Of a DNA stretch of 64,000 nt, positions 1 through 12,400 are shown in pieces (positions within the stretch are counted from its first letter, which is position 1; every line of letters begins with the position of its first letter). The notes under the pieces are model-generated. The model did not search any database and had not been told where the DNA came from. It saw only the letters and a program-made list of their open reading frames with translations. The DNA is taken from the NCBI RefSeq assembly GCF_037126465.1, contig NC_088210.1:26499511-26563510 (forward strand), read 5' to 3'. The stretch comes from Ornithodoros turicata (lineage: Eukaryota; Arthropoda; Arachnida; Ixodida; Argasidae). Both the position numbers and the translations under genes were made by a program.

Positions 1-890
1 GTTACGTAGAAGGAACAGTCACACCTCACTTGGCTGCGTCTACGAATAAAAACGGCGCAATCAACTACTTCGGATATACCCCGAGTATATCGGTAAAGAA
101 TGCTATGCACAGGTAGAAGGAAGGGTGGGGTGGGGAAAAGAGAACGGTGGTGGAGATGAAGCGGTAGGAGAGGAAGGCTTTACCGTGGACCCACGGCGGA
201 CGTCGGAGAGGCGGAAGCGGACAGCATGGGGCGAGTACGGAGAGGGGGGCGCACACGCTGGTAGTGAGGCAGCGGCAGCCACGTGCGGTAGCGCTCCAAA
301 CAACACTCGCGTACAACTGAACGACAACGCGCTGTTTTCGCTTCCTTCTCGCGCTCCTTTCTTTGCTTTTCGTCGTCGTCTTTTCTTTTTTCGGCACTTC
401 CCGAGAGCCGGAGGGAGAAGAGAAGCTTCCTATCTCTCCTCCTTTCCGATGGTAGAAAGGGAGAGGAGGAAAGGGCCAGGACGATCGACCGACAGACCCA
501 AAGAAGAAACCGGTCATCGGCAAATGTTTACTGGCCAGCACACTCCCGTTGTACAATTTTTGTCCAAACACCTCCTCCTCCTCGCACTTCCTCGCATTCC
601 TGTCATTCTATTGAAAAACCCGAAAGTTCCTTCACGAGGAAGAAAGAAGAAGAATTGGGGCAAGTTCGGGGAATTTTCAAATTCTTTGAACAGTTCGGTC
701 GGGATAACTTAGATGGCTGCCGGCCCACCCGAGCAGCAAAGTGGACGGAAAGCCAGTAACGAGGACAGATGGACATAGTTTTCTCAATCCCAACCCTGCA
801 CTTTATATTTCTTTATTTTATTTATTTATTTATTTATTGTACGGCACGTTGCTAGAAAGAGAGCGCTCTTCCCGTGTTTTACAGAGCCTG
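1..890. other. No gene recognised; low-complexity DNA
   Basis: Open frames of up to 195 codons on both strands look compositional (purine/pyrimidine-biased). No family recognised. A TTTA/TTTAT microsatellite sits at 808-838. Confidence 0.4.
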
Positions 891-953
891 CCCAAGCAGC
901 CCAATCTTGGGCCGACATTGCCAATATTGGGCAAATATGTTGCGCTGCTTGGG
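891..953. mobile_element. Short copy of minisatellite-bearing element with 10-bp inverted ends
   Basis: CCCAAGCAGC at 891-900 and GCTGCTTGGG at 944-953 are perfect inverted repeats. They enclose a single degenerate unit containing the CCAATATTGG palindrome, the same unit that is tandemly repeated at 4880-5127 between matching ends. Confidence 0.6.
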
Positions 954-1217
954 TGCAAAGATAACATGCGGCTCACATAACGTGGAATCGTGAGACGGTT
1001 GTCATATGTGCATGTGTCGGAATGCCGGCGGTACACAGCCAAGTAGAGAGCTCATCCGTCTACATTAGACATCAGGGCTGACTCATTTGTGTTTTCTCTT
1101 TTAACGGAGTGCTTTTTTTTTTTCGTGTTCTTCTTCAGCAGCATGTGTAAAAAAAAAAACACACACACGTGGTGCAGCATGTGCAGACCACTTATCTACA
1201 AGTACGCAAATGTGAGT

Positions 1218-1247
1218 ACGGGTTCAATTCCCGTTGTTGCCCAGAAG
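1218..1247 (+). repeat. tRNA-like T-arm / B-box fragment
   Basis: ACGGGTTCAATTCCCGT folds as a T-arm and contains a B-box-like GGTTCAATTCC. No matching D-arm, anticodon arm or acceptor stem could be found upstream, so this is at most a tRNA or SINE remnant. Confidence 0.3.
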
Positions 1248-1667
1248 TCTATTGGGAAATCGAAATCACTTTCCGTAAAACAAATCTGGTCGACGCGTAG
1301 TCAGTAGTATTTCCTCAGAAATCGACCTCAGAGGGGTACCGAGCTTCCAAGGGGGTATATATGTATTGGTAGCCGAGATGTATCGAGGAATCTCAGAAAT
1401 CTAAGGAGGAGGGTATTGTAAGAAACCAGGGGGATGTAGGGAAATCGTGGTGAAACGACAACAAGAAGTAAGACAACTATGTAGATGAGACCGCCGCCTA
1501 GCAGACAACCAAATTAACTAATTAACAAAGAAAAAAAAAGGAAGTCAACCAAACAATTAAGTGAAATTTCAGCAGATAGCCTATCGATCTTATATGAGAC
1601 ATATAATTGATACATAAATTGCTTGACTGATTTTAAAATAATATATTAATAATCAGATATATATATA

Positions 1668-2375
1668 GTGAAACCTCCCTATGTTGGACACCCGCGGTGC
1701 AGCCGAGGGTGTCCGAGTTACAGAATATGAGGGAAACAAAAAGTTGAAAAGATCACAGCTGTGTTGCCAGAAATGTCCCCCTTCTTCAATTCATGGTCTT
1801 TAGTGGTACCTGGTGGTGGTGCCTGGTGGTAGTGGTACTTCTACCCACTCTTCACTGATAATTATTACTGATTTTGGTAGATTCAATTCTGTTCAGATTC
1901 CACTCAATGGCATTATCTCTGGAGCTTTTCGAGCGGCGAGGACTTGTCTATGAAGCGTCAGCCCGCTTTTCATTGCTTTGGTGCAGTGCGCATTCAAAGG
2001 CTATAGACAAAACGAAGACAAGTGCTCACACAGAGAATTACAATGTAAACTGACAGCACTTGTTTTTGGACTCGAAAAACTAAAACAACAAAGTGCTGAG
2101 ACCAGTATAGGGGGGAAAAGGTGGGCGAAAGTCAAGGGCACTGGCTCACTTTGGGTCTTTTTGGTGCAAAGATGGGCCGAGACTGAGGTAATTTGGCCAG
2201 GGTTGTATCCGACATAGCAGGGAAAACCCTGTCCTACTTCCGGGATAGGGAGGTGTCCGACATAGAGAATTTCGTCCCCATGTAGTTTCAGTGGGAGCCT
2301 GCCGGTGCAATGAAATCTTGTCCGACATGGGGAGTTGTCCGAGGTAGGGAGGTGCCCGACTTTGGAGGTTTTACT
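1668..2375. mobile_element. Non-autonomous pogo/Tigger-like DNA transposon
   Basis: Ends are AGTGAAACCTCCCTATGT on the left and, read inverted, AGTAAAACCTCCAAAGT on the right, flanked by TA-rich sequence. Subterminal copies of 'GTCCGA(G/C)(T/A)TA' recur near both ends. These are features of pogo/Tigger-type Tc1-mariner elements. No transposase frame is visible. An isolated copy of a similar end is at about 29900-29922. Confidence 0.6.
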
Positions 2376-2379
2376 GTAT

Positions 2380-4854
2380 ATACTATGTTACTGTCGAGCA
2401 TGACGCTAGCACTACTCACTGGTGTTTAAACTGCAATTATACTTACAGTCACCTAACCTTTGTACAGAACATGAAATATGCATTTAGATTATAGATCCTG
2501 TACTTTTGCTAATTAATCATAATTGCACGTGCACTATATTCCTTCGGTGTTGTAAGTATTGTACCACTGCATGTTTGAGTGAAACTAAATTCATGTTGAT
2601 CGTGTCTCGTTTGTATCTGGCTCCTCCACGTGAAACGCCTCACTGGGGCCCTTGAGGTACCTCCATAAATGAATGAATGAATAAATATCAGAGAGGCCCT
2701 GGCATTGATTACCGAAACAGCGATAAAAACGACGCATTCCCTACTTTCCGGCTTCACGGCGAAACAATGCAACTGCAATCATCGGAAAAACGCTACCGTT
2801 CGCCGACTTATCGCCGCAAACCTCTCAGCGAAGAAATGAGCCGCGTGCAATCAGGAAAAAAAAAAAAAAGAAAAAGAAGCTCTTTGCTCCCCCTCGTATA
2901 AAAAAAAAAGCGGGCCAATCAACCGTATCAAAAAGCGAAGGTAAAGACAACCAGTTTTTCGTCGGCGATCTTGAAAGGCGACGCCGTATCCGTTCTTCTT
3001 TAGAACGCAAAAAAATGTCCGGGCAGGCAGCAGAGACAGCTTCACGCGAATCTCATCAACCCCCATACGTCTCTCTGGGGGGATGAAGTGAACGAGAATA
3101 GTCGGCGGCAGTGGGTGTACGCGCTCGGCGAAATACGGAAGACAAAAACGTCGGAGCCAACCACCCGCCGGAGCCCATCACGGCGGCTGCGGTGGAGGCA
3201 GAGTGAACGACCTTTCTTTCAGGATCAAGGAAAGAAGAAATATCTAGGCCATGGTTGCCAGCCCTGACATTCCGTCTCCTTTCCCTCCTCCTCCTCCTCT
3301 GCACGTGAAGGAAAATAATAAAGCAAAAGGAAGCGAAAAAAAGAATGGAGAGATGTTTGGCGTTCCCGTGTCGGTCACGGGGTCTTTGGGTCGAGTGGCG
3401 CGTGGTCGTGGTGTGGATAGCAGATTGCGTCGAGTTGCCTTGCTCAGCCTTCCACTCGTTTTGGTGCGCTTTGAGTTTTGGGGGAACGTGCTCGGGATGG
3501 CGTCCACAACAAACGCTCGGAGAATGCATTAATCGCGGCGTCCTCTGCTCTCTACCAATGACATCTTTCTTTTTTTTTTCTTTTTTTACGCGTGGTCGCA
3601 TCATTTTTCGCGCTACGCGAAATATAGGCCAAGACCTGGAGAAGCCAAAGTACGACAACCCACGAATTAAACCGCATATTATAACATCCGTTAAAATGTC
3701 ATAAATGCGGGCCAGTTGGTGGGTCAAACGTGGAAAAGTACCAACACGACACGGACGACTCAAACCAACAACAAAGAAACAAAATTTAAAAAATAGTCGT
3801 CCGTGTTCTCCGTGTTTTTCGTGCGCTCACACGCATGCTCTTTTTATTGTAGATCATAACATCCGTATTCGTGTGACTGCCATGTACAGCTGTACGCACA
3901 TAATTACCTTAGTCAGAAAAACAATAACGTACGTTCTCTCTCTCCCTCTCTTTTCTATTTTGAGTTAAATGCGTTCTATCTCAGAATCGCAGCTGTTCTT
4001 TGTTCTGTTTCTCGCAGTCACAAAAATCAATTACCGCCAGCAGTAAAAGAAAAGTCAACGTTCCGAAAAGTGCTGTGTGTCGACGTCAGCTGTAATATAT
4101 ATCGTTTTCAATTTCGCAAAATATGTTTCTTTCATTTTCTTTTTTTTTTTTTAACGCGTACCGCAATCTGAGAGGCCGTACCGACGAGTGAAATATGCCC
4201 CACCCCAAATGAACTGCACTTTCACGTTCATTACAAGCAACGACAACGAAGCACGCGAGAGCTCGTGAAAAAGAACTTTATTCGCAAAGCAGCCCTCGAC
4301 GAACGCAGCATTACGCGCCAGAACATTTGCTGAGATGCAAATGTCTGTAGTTACCGCTTTCTCTCACTGTTCCGAGCATCTTGTGATGAATGACCACAAC
4401 GTCGGCATGCAACCGGAAAGGCGACACTAGCACGAGGAAGTAGTGAACATTTTCCTCTTAGTGATGTACACGCGCTGCGCAGGAGGTATTATTCGTTTTT
4501 CCGAGCTTTTCTTTACGCTTGTGTACAGACCGCAAGACGAACCTAAAAGTCACTATGACGCACTTCGAGTCACCAAATAAGCTTATTTAGTGGCTCTAGA
4601 CGCACTAAATGTGTGCCGTAAATTTTCGTGCTTGCGTATCGCGCGTCCGAAACCAGCTTCGATGTAGATTTAAACGAAGCTGATATTTGGTAAAATAACT
4701 TTCCGACCACGTGCACGCTATTTTGTGCGCACTTCCTCCGAGGGTAAATTTAGCGGTCAAGAGTAAGAAAAGCGTTCTGTCAAGCTCAAGGGGACAGGCA
4801 AGACGATTATGCGTCGCGACTCGATACGTGCCATAGGCTTCAGAGCGTACCTGG
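2380..4854. other. No recognisable gene; A/T tracts and low complexity
   Basis: Contains A-runs at 2858-2870 and 2901-2909, a CCTCCTCCTCCTCC stretch at 3284-3300, T-runs at 3570-3587 and 4140-4152, and a short hairpin pairing 3747-3757 with 3796-3806. A 235-codon open frame on the minus strand (3056-3763) is Arg/Lys-rich and resembles no family I know. Confidence 0.4.
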
Positions 4855-5156
4855 CCAAGCAGCACTACATCTTGAACCAATATTGGGCTGGCATTGCCAA
4901 TGTTGGGCCGATATTGGACCGGTATTGCCAAAGTTGGACCAATATTGGGCCGGTATTGCCAAAGTTGGACCAATATTGGGCCGGTATTGCCAAAGTTGGA
5001 CCAATATTGGGCCGGTATTGCCAAAGTTGGACCAATATTGGGCCGGTATTGCCAATGTTTGACCAATATTGGGCCGGTATTGCCAATGTTTGACCAATAT
5101 TGGGCCGGTATTGCCAATATTGGACGAACATTGGGCCAAGATGTTGTGCTGCTTGG
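4855..5156. mobile_element. Minisatellite-bearing element with inverted ends
   Basis: CCAAGCAGC at 4855-4863 and GCTGCTTGG at 5148-5156 are perfect inverted ends shared with the short copy at 891-953. Between them lie about eight units of a 31-bp repeat. Confidence 0.65.
4880..5127. repeat. 31-bp tandem minisatellite
   Basis: Unit ACCAATATTGGGCCGGTATT then GCCAAAGTTGG, about eight copies, with two variants (CAAAGTT and CAATGTT). The unit contains CCAATATTGG palindromes. Because 31 is not a multiple of three and no unit contains a stop, frames on both strands stay open. These are not genes. Confidence 0.85.
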
Positions 5157-5387
5157 GTGTACCCGACTTCCACATAAGAACGACATGAAATGTAGTCTGT
5201 CAACACTAACACTGTAGTGTAACAGAGCTACTACACAGCAGAAAGTATACCGCGGCGTCATCACGTTCCGCCTATGGTGTCTCCATAGTTTCCTATTGCC
5301 CTATGTCCTGAAGTCCTATTCCCATATACTTTCGGTGCAGCCTATTGGGTGGTCCACTGACAACTATCAAAAGTAATGGAACCCCCA

Positions 5388-5645
5388 TAGGCCGCGCACG
5401 TGGAGGTATAGCCAAGGCCGTGCTGAAGACTGGGAGGTGGTGAGTTCGAATCCTACCACCGGCTGTGATGTATGAGGCTTTCCTTGGGTTTTCCGAAGAC
5501 TCTCCAGGCGAACGTCGGCATAGTTCCCCCTGAAGTCGGCCCGGGACGCGTACTAACCCTGCTGCTACTCCTTCCTGCTATTCTCCCTCCATCTGTCCCC
5601 GTCTGTAGGCCGCTTATAGCCACAGTTGCTTCGCGGCGCAGACAC
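5388..5645 (+). mobile_element. tRNA-derived SINE (copy 1)
   Basis: About 260 bp. Contains the RNA polymerase III B-box-like GTTCGAATCCTACCACCGGC, then a body ending ATAGCCACAGTTGCTTCGCG. It matches the minus-strand copy at 38516-38787 along its whole length. The A-box region is worn. Confidence 0.75.
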
Positions 5646-6860
5646 GTGGTGGCGCTGCAGTATAATTTCTCCGGACGGACTACACCTCGGTGGCTATAGG
5701 TTGAATGCAACTACAGAGTTTATTCCCTGACCTCATCCCTCCAGAGGGCGCTAACCTCGAAAAGGCGAAGTCGCCGCTATCATGCATAGGTCACTCGAAA
5801 TTTGGTTTGGGTTTTCGTTCGCTGCCATATTTTACGTAGAGGAATTATTAACGTTGAAAACACGGAAATTACATGGATTGTGGTACAAATAATATTCACA
5901 CAGTACGGTAACTCCAAATGTATACTGTGAATGCGATGTGGGTGAAGGTTTGGACCTGTCAGAACCCTGAGGACGCCTATATCATGGCGGCAAATCTGCA
6001 AGCGACAGTGGCGCACTCCTGCGGATGACGTCATGCGAATAAACGCTATACGAAAGCGGGGAATCCGACGGCTCTTACGGTTTCACTCGTACGGCAAACT
6101 AATGCGAACGTTTGGCTCGCTCGGAATCTTCGCTTTAGCGACGGGCCGCACGAGTCGAACAAAGGATATCGATTGCGCGCATTCTCTTTGAGAAAAAAAG
6201 AAAAAGAAAGAAACAGAAAGCGCTGGCGTGCGGTTTGGTACAGGAAGAAGTATGCCTGTGCCATGCCATTTGAACGACCATTTGTTCGATAGACGTATAG
6301 GCTCACATTCCCGATGTGCGATTCTAAATTAAAGTGTCCGCGTGCCCTACTATTTCCTTTGTTCTTTTTCAGGCACATACAAGAGAGGTATGTGAGTAAG
6401 GGACCATGAAAGGGGCAATCTTCCAGAGCGTAGTAGCGTGGTCGAGCTCGGAGCTCGAAGATTGAAAAGCAAGTAGCATAAAGTATACTTGGCGGGTCAA
6501 GTATAAAAAGTGTCGTATTCTAAAGTAAAGTAAAGTATCAAGTATTCTGTCGAACGTTTAGACATTGTTAAATGAGGAAGCGTTTTAATCAGGGCCATAT
6601 TCAGATCGACGGTCAGATAGCACGAACGTTAAGAGGAGATACCTCAGTGGTTTCTTCAGTAGTCCTCAGTAGTCTTTCGTGCACGCCCCAAATACAGTCC
6701 TCGACGTTGCAGTAAAGCGTTGGCAAAGCTACTGAGGACGTCACTGAGAACTTTCCTCAATGTTCATGCAAGTGGACCTCAACGCTGCACGTGAGTGAAA
6801 AGCTTTTGAAAGCTTTTGAGAAGCGGACACTGGGTCCGCTTGCAAGAAATCAGTTATCAA
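5646..6860. other. No gene recognised
   Basis: After the SINE, 5641-5700 resembles a dispersed repeat also seen near 39300-39365 (GTGGTGGCGCTGCAGTATAA-like text). 6520-6545 has short TAAAG repeats. No coding signal seen. Confidence 0.35.
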
Positions 6861-7009
6861 CCCCCCAACAACACCGAATATCCTCTGGATGTACGAATAA
6901 TGTCCTAAGGGATTCGTATGTCCTATGGATATTCTGAGGATATCCATAGGACATACGGATTCGTTATGACATTATTCGTACATCCAGAGGATATTCGGTG
7001 TTGATGGGG
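6861..7009. mobile_element. Fold-back element (CAACACCGAATA family), copy 1
   Basis: About 149 bp forming one near-perfect hairpin: CAACAACACCGAATATCCTC on the left and GAGGATATTCGGTGTTG on the right, with TATCC-rich inner arms. A second copy, about 90% identical by eye, is at 23388-23533. Confidence 0.8.
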
Positions 7010-8170
7010 CCCCTCAGATATCCTCAGTAGCTTCGGTAACTTCCTCTACGTTCGTGCAAGCGGACTATGACTTTCGGGCGTCCGCACTCGCTTCGGTGCC
7101 ATTGGAACTTCTTCCTTCATCTCTCTCCACAGCTGTTACTGACGGACCTACACGGGGGCTGTCGATGTTGGTTGGCCCCATAAGGATGTCGCTTCAACAA
7201 AACGTCTACACATTTGACGCGACTGCTTCCTCTATACACCTGACCCGAAGGAACTATACCAGATTCCACGCCACCTTTTGCCAACCTTCCTCCACAATAG
7301 CGCATACGTTATCGTTACCAACAGAGCACGGAAGCTATCCAGCGTGAACCCAACGCGGGCTGCAACACAGTATCACATGAAACGCCCACCGTCCACAGAC
7401 ACAAGGTCCCGGTCAGACGGGTAAATAGAGCGTCCAATGGGTGCTCAACCTTGAAGTTGTACTCATTGGCGGTCGCCACTAAAAATACTCTCCACTAAAT
7501 ATAACGGCGTGTACGTGAGAGACAAACCCTTTCTGTCCTCACATGGAAGGGGATCGATGTAGGTCAGCGGCCGGCCTTCCAGCACTTTCCCTGTTCCTCT
7601 TTTTGAAGAGGATCGCTTTGTGTGTGCGTGTCTGTTTCTTCTTTCTTTTTTATTTTCTTATTTTTATATCACGGGCCGGATAAATAGCTGCTCTCGGGTG
7701 CAGAAATAGTAAAAGCGACAGGACGAAAAAGAGCCGCTGCTGCCACTACCGTTTCCAGGTGTTATACTTTGAAAATCGCTCGAGGAAACAGCCGCGCGCG
7801 CTCCACGGATGCCCTGCAGTCTGCGCGGCGGACCCGGTGGGTTGTCCTGGCTTCTGTGCAGTGATATATACGTGTTCGACTTTGTCGTTTGCCAGAAGAT
7901 GAGTGTTAGCGACGATGGGGGTAAGATACAATCCGTCGATCCGGAAGAGGTTGGCTGTATAGATGCTATAAATAACGGAAGCCATAACTAGAAGCCTATA
8001 CAACTAATGCTCGTTTCCAAGGGATCATGTAGCCTGATCAACCAGAACGAGGTAGCGCCCCGAAGTCCTCTAAGGTGCAGATCAGTCTACCACGATGCAG
8101 AGAAGTCTACTAAGGTGCAGAGAAGTCTATTAATGCGCACAGAGACCCTGCTAAAGTTCAGAGAGACGCC

Positions 8171-8201
<31 letters not shown>

Positions 8202-9170
8202 GAAAGCTAATTCATTGGAAACGTTTCAACACTGCTTGCTATAGCGAAACGCATCACTTTGCTCAAACTACGGAAATTTCCTTCAGAGCACTCGAAATTT
8301 CGCTTTCTGTTCGTTAGGTTACTCACACAAAATGAAATAGCAAAACAGAACTCCAAGTCACAGTGAAGAACACGTCGCGTCTGGACCACGATTACTGACG
8401 ACAGCAAGCAACATTCCTGGGCTAGCTCAACGCATAACTTGAACTTCGAAAACACAACGTCGACATTGCTGAGACGGGGCAAACAAAACGAAACAGGAAA
8501 CTTACCACCTGCTCGCAGTCACGAAGGGCAGCACATCCAGTGGGACAAGCACGCTGCTGCCCATAAGGGGAGACACTTCCGCGAAGAACGAAAACATTGT
8601 GCTCTATGTGGGCTACAGCCTTCCATATAGACACGCACACAGGTCGCGCGACGTGCAGCTTTCCACGTGTCTCGTACACAGGATGAAGCGTCAAGAACCT
8701 TCGGTGTGTGACGTCAGACCCAAACAAGACTCCACGATACCGCAACGTGCGATATCACAAGACGACGCACGAAGCGACAGCGAAAAGCTTTTGTGCCGGC
8801 GCTATATGACACTTGAAGAACACTTTTGCTTCTTAGATATGTCGTTGTTGTTGTTGTTCTCTTCAAAGTATAGGGTGCGTGCCTAAGTCGCGTTTGCACA
8901 CGAAACTCATTGCCTACTTTCACAGACGACTTTCCGTAGGCGCACGACGACGCATTTATTTATTTATTTACGCACCCCAAAGGCCCTTACAGGGCGTTAC
9001 ATTATGTGAGTTAAGCCTGTAGAAAACTCGTCGACATTAAACTTTGCACAACAAAATATAGTGTAAAAGCCTGGGGTGTGGGCACACAGAGGGACGACAC
9101 ACAACACACGTTCAGTTCAGTTCAGCTCAGTTCACCCACCAGCTGGCCTGCACCTACGCCATTTTGTCAA
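7010..9170. other. No gene recognised; includes small tandem and simple repeats
   Basis: 8062-8165 has about five degenerate copies of a 21-22-bp unit (AGTCTACTAAGGTGCAGAGA). 8169-8182 is a C14 run followed by a CA microsatellite to 8198. 9112-9133 is a GTTCA repeat. Short open frames resemble nothing known. Confidence 0.4.
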
Positions 9171-9416
9171 CAAAAGATAGCGACGAAACCCGGACTTCTG
9201 TACAAAGGAATATGCTATACTGATATCAACATGGCCGTCTCCGGAGTTATGTGCAGGTACCGCTAGGGGCGCTACCGGTGCAGAAATGACATGAAGCCCC
9301 ACATGGATGTTCATTTCTATTGTTTTAGTTTCTGCGCCATTGGCGTCCCTGGCGGAACCTACGTGTAAGTCTCCGGAGGCCAGTTTTCGGTCCCCAGGTT
9401 TCGTCGCTATATTTTA
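9171..9416. mobile_element. Fold-back element
   Basis: Arms pair around about 9310: ATAGCGACGAAACCCGG with CCAGGTTTCGTCGCTAT, and GGCCGTCTCCGGAGTTATGT with the inverted text ending CTCCGGAGGCC. About 245 bp long, with no coding capacity. Confidence 0.65.
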
Positions 9417-12400
9417 CGAGGCAGAGTTTAATTTCAACGAGTTTTCTGTACGCTTTCGTGTTCGCTCCGTTTTCGCGCGTCACCCGAAACTCGTCCGATA
9501 GGTAGGCCACCATTTATGTGTGCTAATGCGACTTCGGCTTGTCTGTGCACACCTTGTGTGTACGGAGTCGACTGTCTCTGTTCGAAATGTCTAGCATTCC
9601 GCATTGCTGACCGTCGTCGTGATCTTGCCACTTTGTGCCACCAAAATGCTCTTTGAGACCTTCAAAACTCCGCCGAAGCTGTGTTGGGCCAGGACATTCG
9701 GAGACCGTGGATGGTTGCGACCGCCCTATAGGAGCTGAGTAAGTACGGGACGTTCGTTACCATGCTCAAACAAAACTCTGTTGGTTAACATCCATCGGCG
9801 TTTCCGGTGAATTGCAGGTTGCGGGTCAGTACGCATAGGAGCTCGCAACAGGTTTCGTTGTTGACGGTGCTGCTTCTCCACATAATGCTCAAGCATGAGC
9901 ATCACTTTTCCAGAGGACGGTTTTGTCCGAAGCTTCCTTGGTCTCCACGATACGGAGTGTCGCCATTCTTTGCTTGGCTACTTCGTCTCTGGTGATGGTG
10001 GACCCATCTCACATCCCGAATCACGAGTCATCACGACACGAGTCAAAAGATCTCTCCTCTGACCTCGTAAGGCAGTAGTAACTCTAGTAGTAACTCCTGG
10101 CACGTGGCCACTCGCCACCCTAGCGGTTCTAGTGTCAGGTGACCACATAACGTTCCTGCGGTTTCACATCTTCCGAATCTGATGACAGAAAGTGCCTCTT
10201 CTTTCGCGTGCACATTTTCAAATGAGCAGCCATGTTGCCATCAAAAATGCCGATTTCCGGAGACTGCATGGTGCAGAAGAATCCGCACCAAACGCGAAGT
10301 AACCAAATAGAGCACAGTATTCGATGTACTGCAAGTTAAACGTCTTCTGATGATGTACGTATAGTTCGTACCTTACTGACTACTTTCCCAATCGATTACG
10401 GCTATAAGTATCCCTCCTTATTTGTGATTAGTAATGCATTGCCACAAATCATGCGTCAGACTATACGCACATCTGTAACTGAACAGGATAGTCGATACTG
10501 GACCGTCGCAGTCCATTCGTTTATGCTCGCACAGCGTTCAGAATTCAGTCAATATTCAGAAGTCAGTTTTGCAAAGAAGTAGTCAGTAGAAGAAGTCAGT
10601 TTGCAGAAGTAGTGTAGTCAGTTTTGCTGAGGTGACGTTTCGTCCTACAATAAGGTACGAATCGCAATGGGAAAAAAGAACGCCCCATAAAAAGAGAGCT
10701 TGTTGAAGTGCACTGCAACCGAATCAAAAACAGACAAAGAAATAAACAACGTGAAAAGATTGTGAGTCTAGCCAATGCGGAACTTGGGAATACTCCGCAG
10801 GATAAGAAACAACAGAAGGAAAGTCACTTCTGCGTCCAACTAGGAAGAAGAGTTAGGAGCACGTGATAGGAAATGTGCTGCATGTTTGGCGATATCAGAG
10901 TGGAAGAAAAAAGATACCCGCCATGACGGTGATAGCCATCTTATCCCGGTACCTCCTGCACTGTTGGACATCGAAATAGCTACCGGAAATGAACTTCCTC
11001 AACCCTAAAGTCGGCATCCCCGGGCGGCAACGACGATGAGCTGCATAGGAAACAGACAGTTGCGCCAGTTGAGATAAGTATATATCTCCGACGGTTCTCA
11101 CCGTTCCCGCTTGATAAGGCCAGACGAAAGCAGATGTTACGCAAACAGATAAGGAACTGCAGGTACAGCTAGAAACTAGCACAGTACGTAAATCCGACTA
11201 GCATCCCCTTTCAAACAAAAAGCGCGTTATCGGGTTACTCAAGCCAGGCATCGTTGATCCTGCAAGTAGGAGAGATCTGGGCCCGCTGCTCCGATCGTTG
11301 AGGGAATCCATCAGTGCCATCCCAGTAACTTTACCGGTGCTCTTAGGATCAGTGTTGAAACACTACGGAATCTACTGATGACACCACTGAAGAATTTCCT
11401 GGATGTTCGTTGCAAGCGGGGCCTGATTTAGCTTGGCAGTGAAGCAGAATACTAGGCACAGCGAAAATACAGCGACCACTGAGACTGAAAACATTGAGGC
11501 ACACAACGTCGAGTTTGCACAACCATCGCTTCAGCATAGAGAAAGACACTGCTGGTTGGCAGAGGAACACTGTGAGTACGGACACGATCTGTTACTGCAG
11601 ATAGTAAGGTCGCGGCATAAAGTGGATGGAATATATATGTACTGCTGTCATCTGAGGAGTTTTCAGTATGGACACAAGACAAAATCAGGGCGAATGGTGT
11701 CAGATTTGTACCACGCTAGTATCGTTGTCTGAGCTTGATGTCGGTATAGCAGTGGGAAGGCAGACCTGTCTACAAAGAATAAATGCGCGAACCCGAGTCA
11801 AAACAGCACGTCGACACCTTCAATACAAGGTATACTATTTAGTTACAAGAACGATATGCCGAAGCTAAGCGAATACCTGGGAGACAGTCTTCGCGGAATC
11901 ACTTCGCGAGAGTTCGCTTTAGTGGAACTTTCCTTCTCCGATGCACGTGAACACTGTGCGTGTGAGTGTGTGAGTGTTCTGTTTGTGTCTGACCGCCTTC
12001 ATAAACGTTGAGAGTTCCGTCTTGCTTTTCAAGGACCAAGATACGGTATAGCTGAGTGTTACTCAAACGTCTGTGTTTCAACTGTGACGTATCCTATCTA
12101 AAGGAGACAAATAAACCTGTAACGATCTTAAGTGTTTCCAATGATATCGACAGATATTGACGGTGGCATATACACATACTCGCACCAGTGTCGTAAAAAC
12201 AGTATCAAGGCAGCCGCACTGAGCACGTGGACCCGGCATGGAAAAGGAGTGAAGTGTGCGGCGAATGACCCAATATTAACCAAATGTATTGACGTGTGAA
12301 TTGGGTTGTATCTGCGTTAACGGCTGATTCGACATCTGTCCGTCCCTTCGTCTTCGTGAGACAACAAAGGGATAAAAACGGAATCAGTTTTCGGCCATAA

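Noticed and set aside
1218..1247. Possible tRNA gene
   Set aside because: Only a T-arm can be drawn; no acceptor stem, D-arm or anticodon loop.
3056..3763. 235-codon minus-strand open frame, the longest in the left half
   Set aside because: It is basic, low-complexity text with an RRRRRERRRN run, no splice partners and no family likeness.
4880..5127. Regular 31-bp repeats resembling a CRISPR array
   Set aside because: There are no unique spacers, the repeats are head-to-tail, and the genome is eukaryotic.
4809..5264. Overlapping open frames on both strands rich in GPILVQLWQYRPNIG-type repeats
   Set aside because: They are translations of the 31-bp minisatellite, which lacks stops in every frame.
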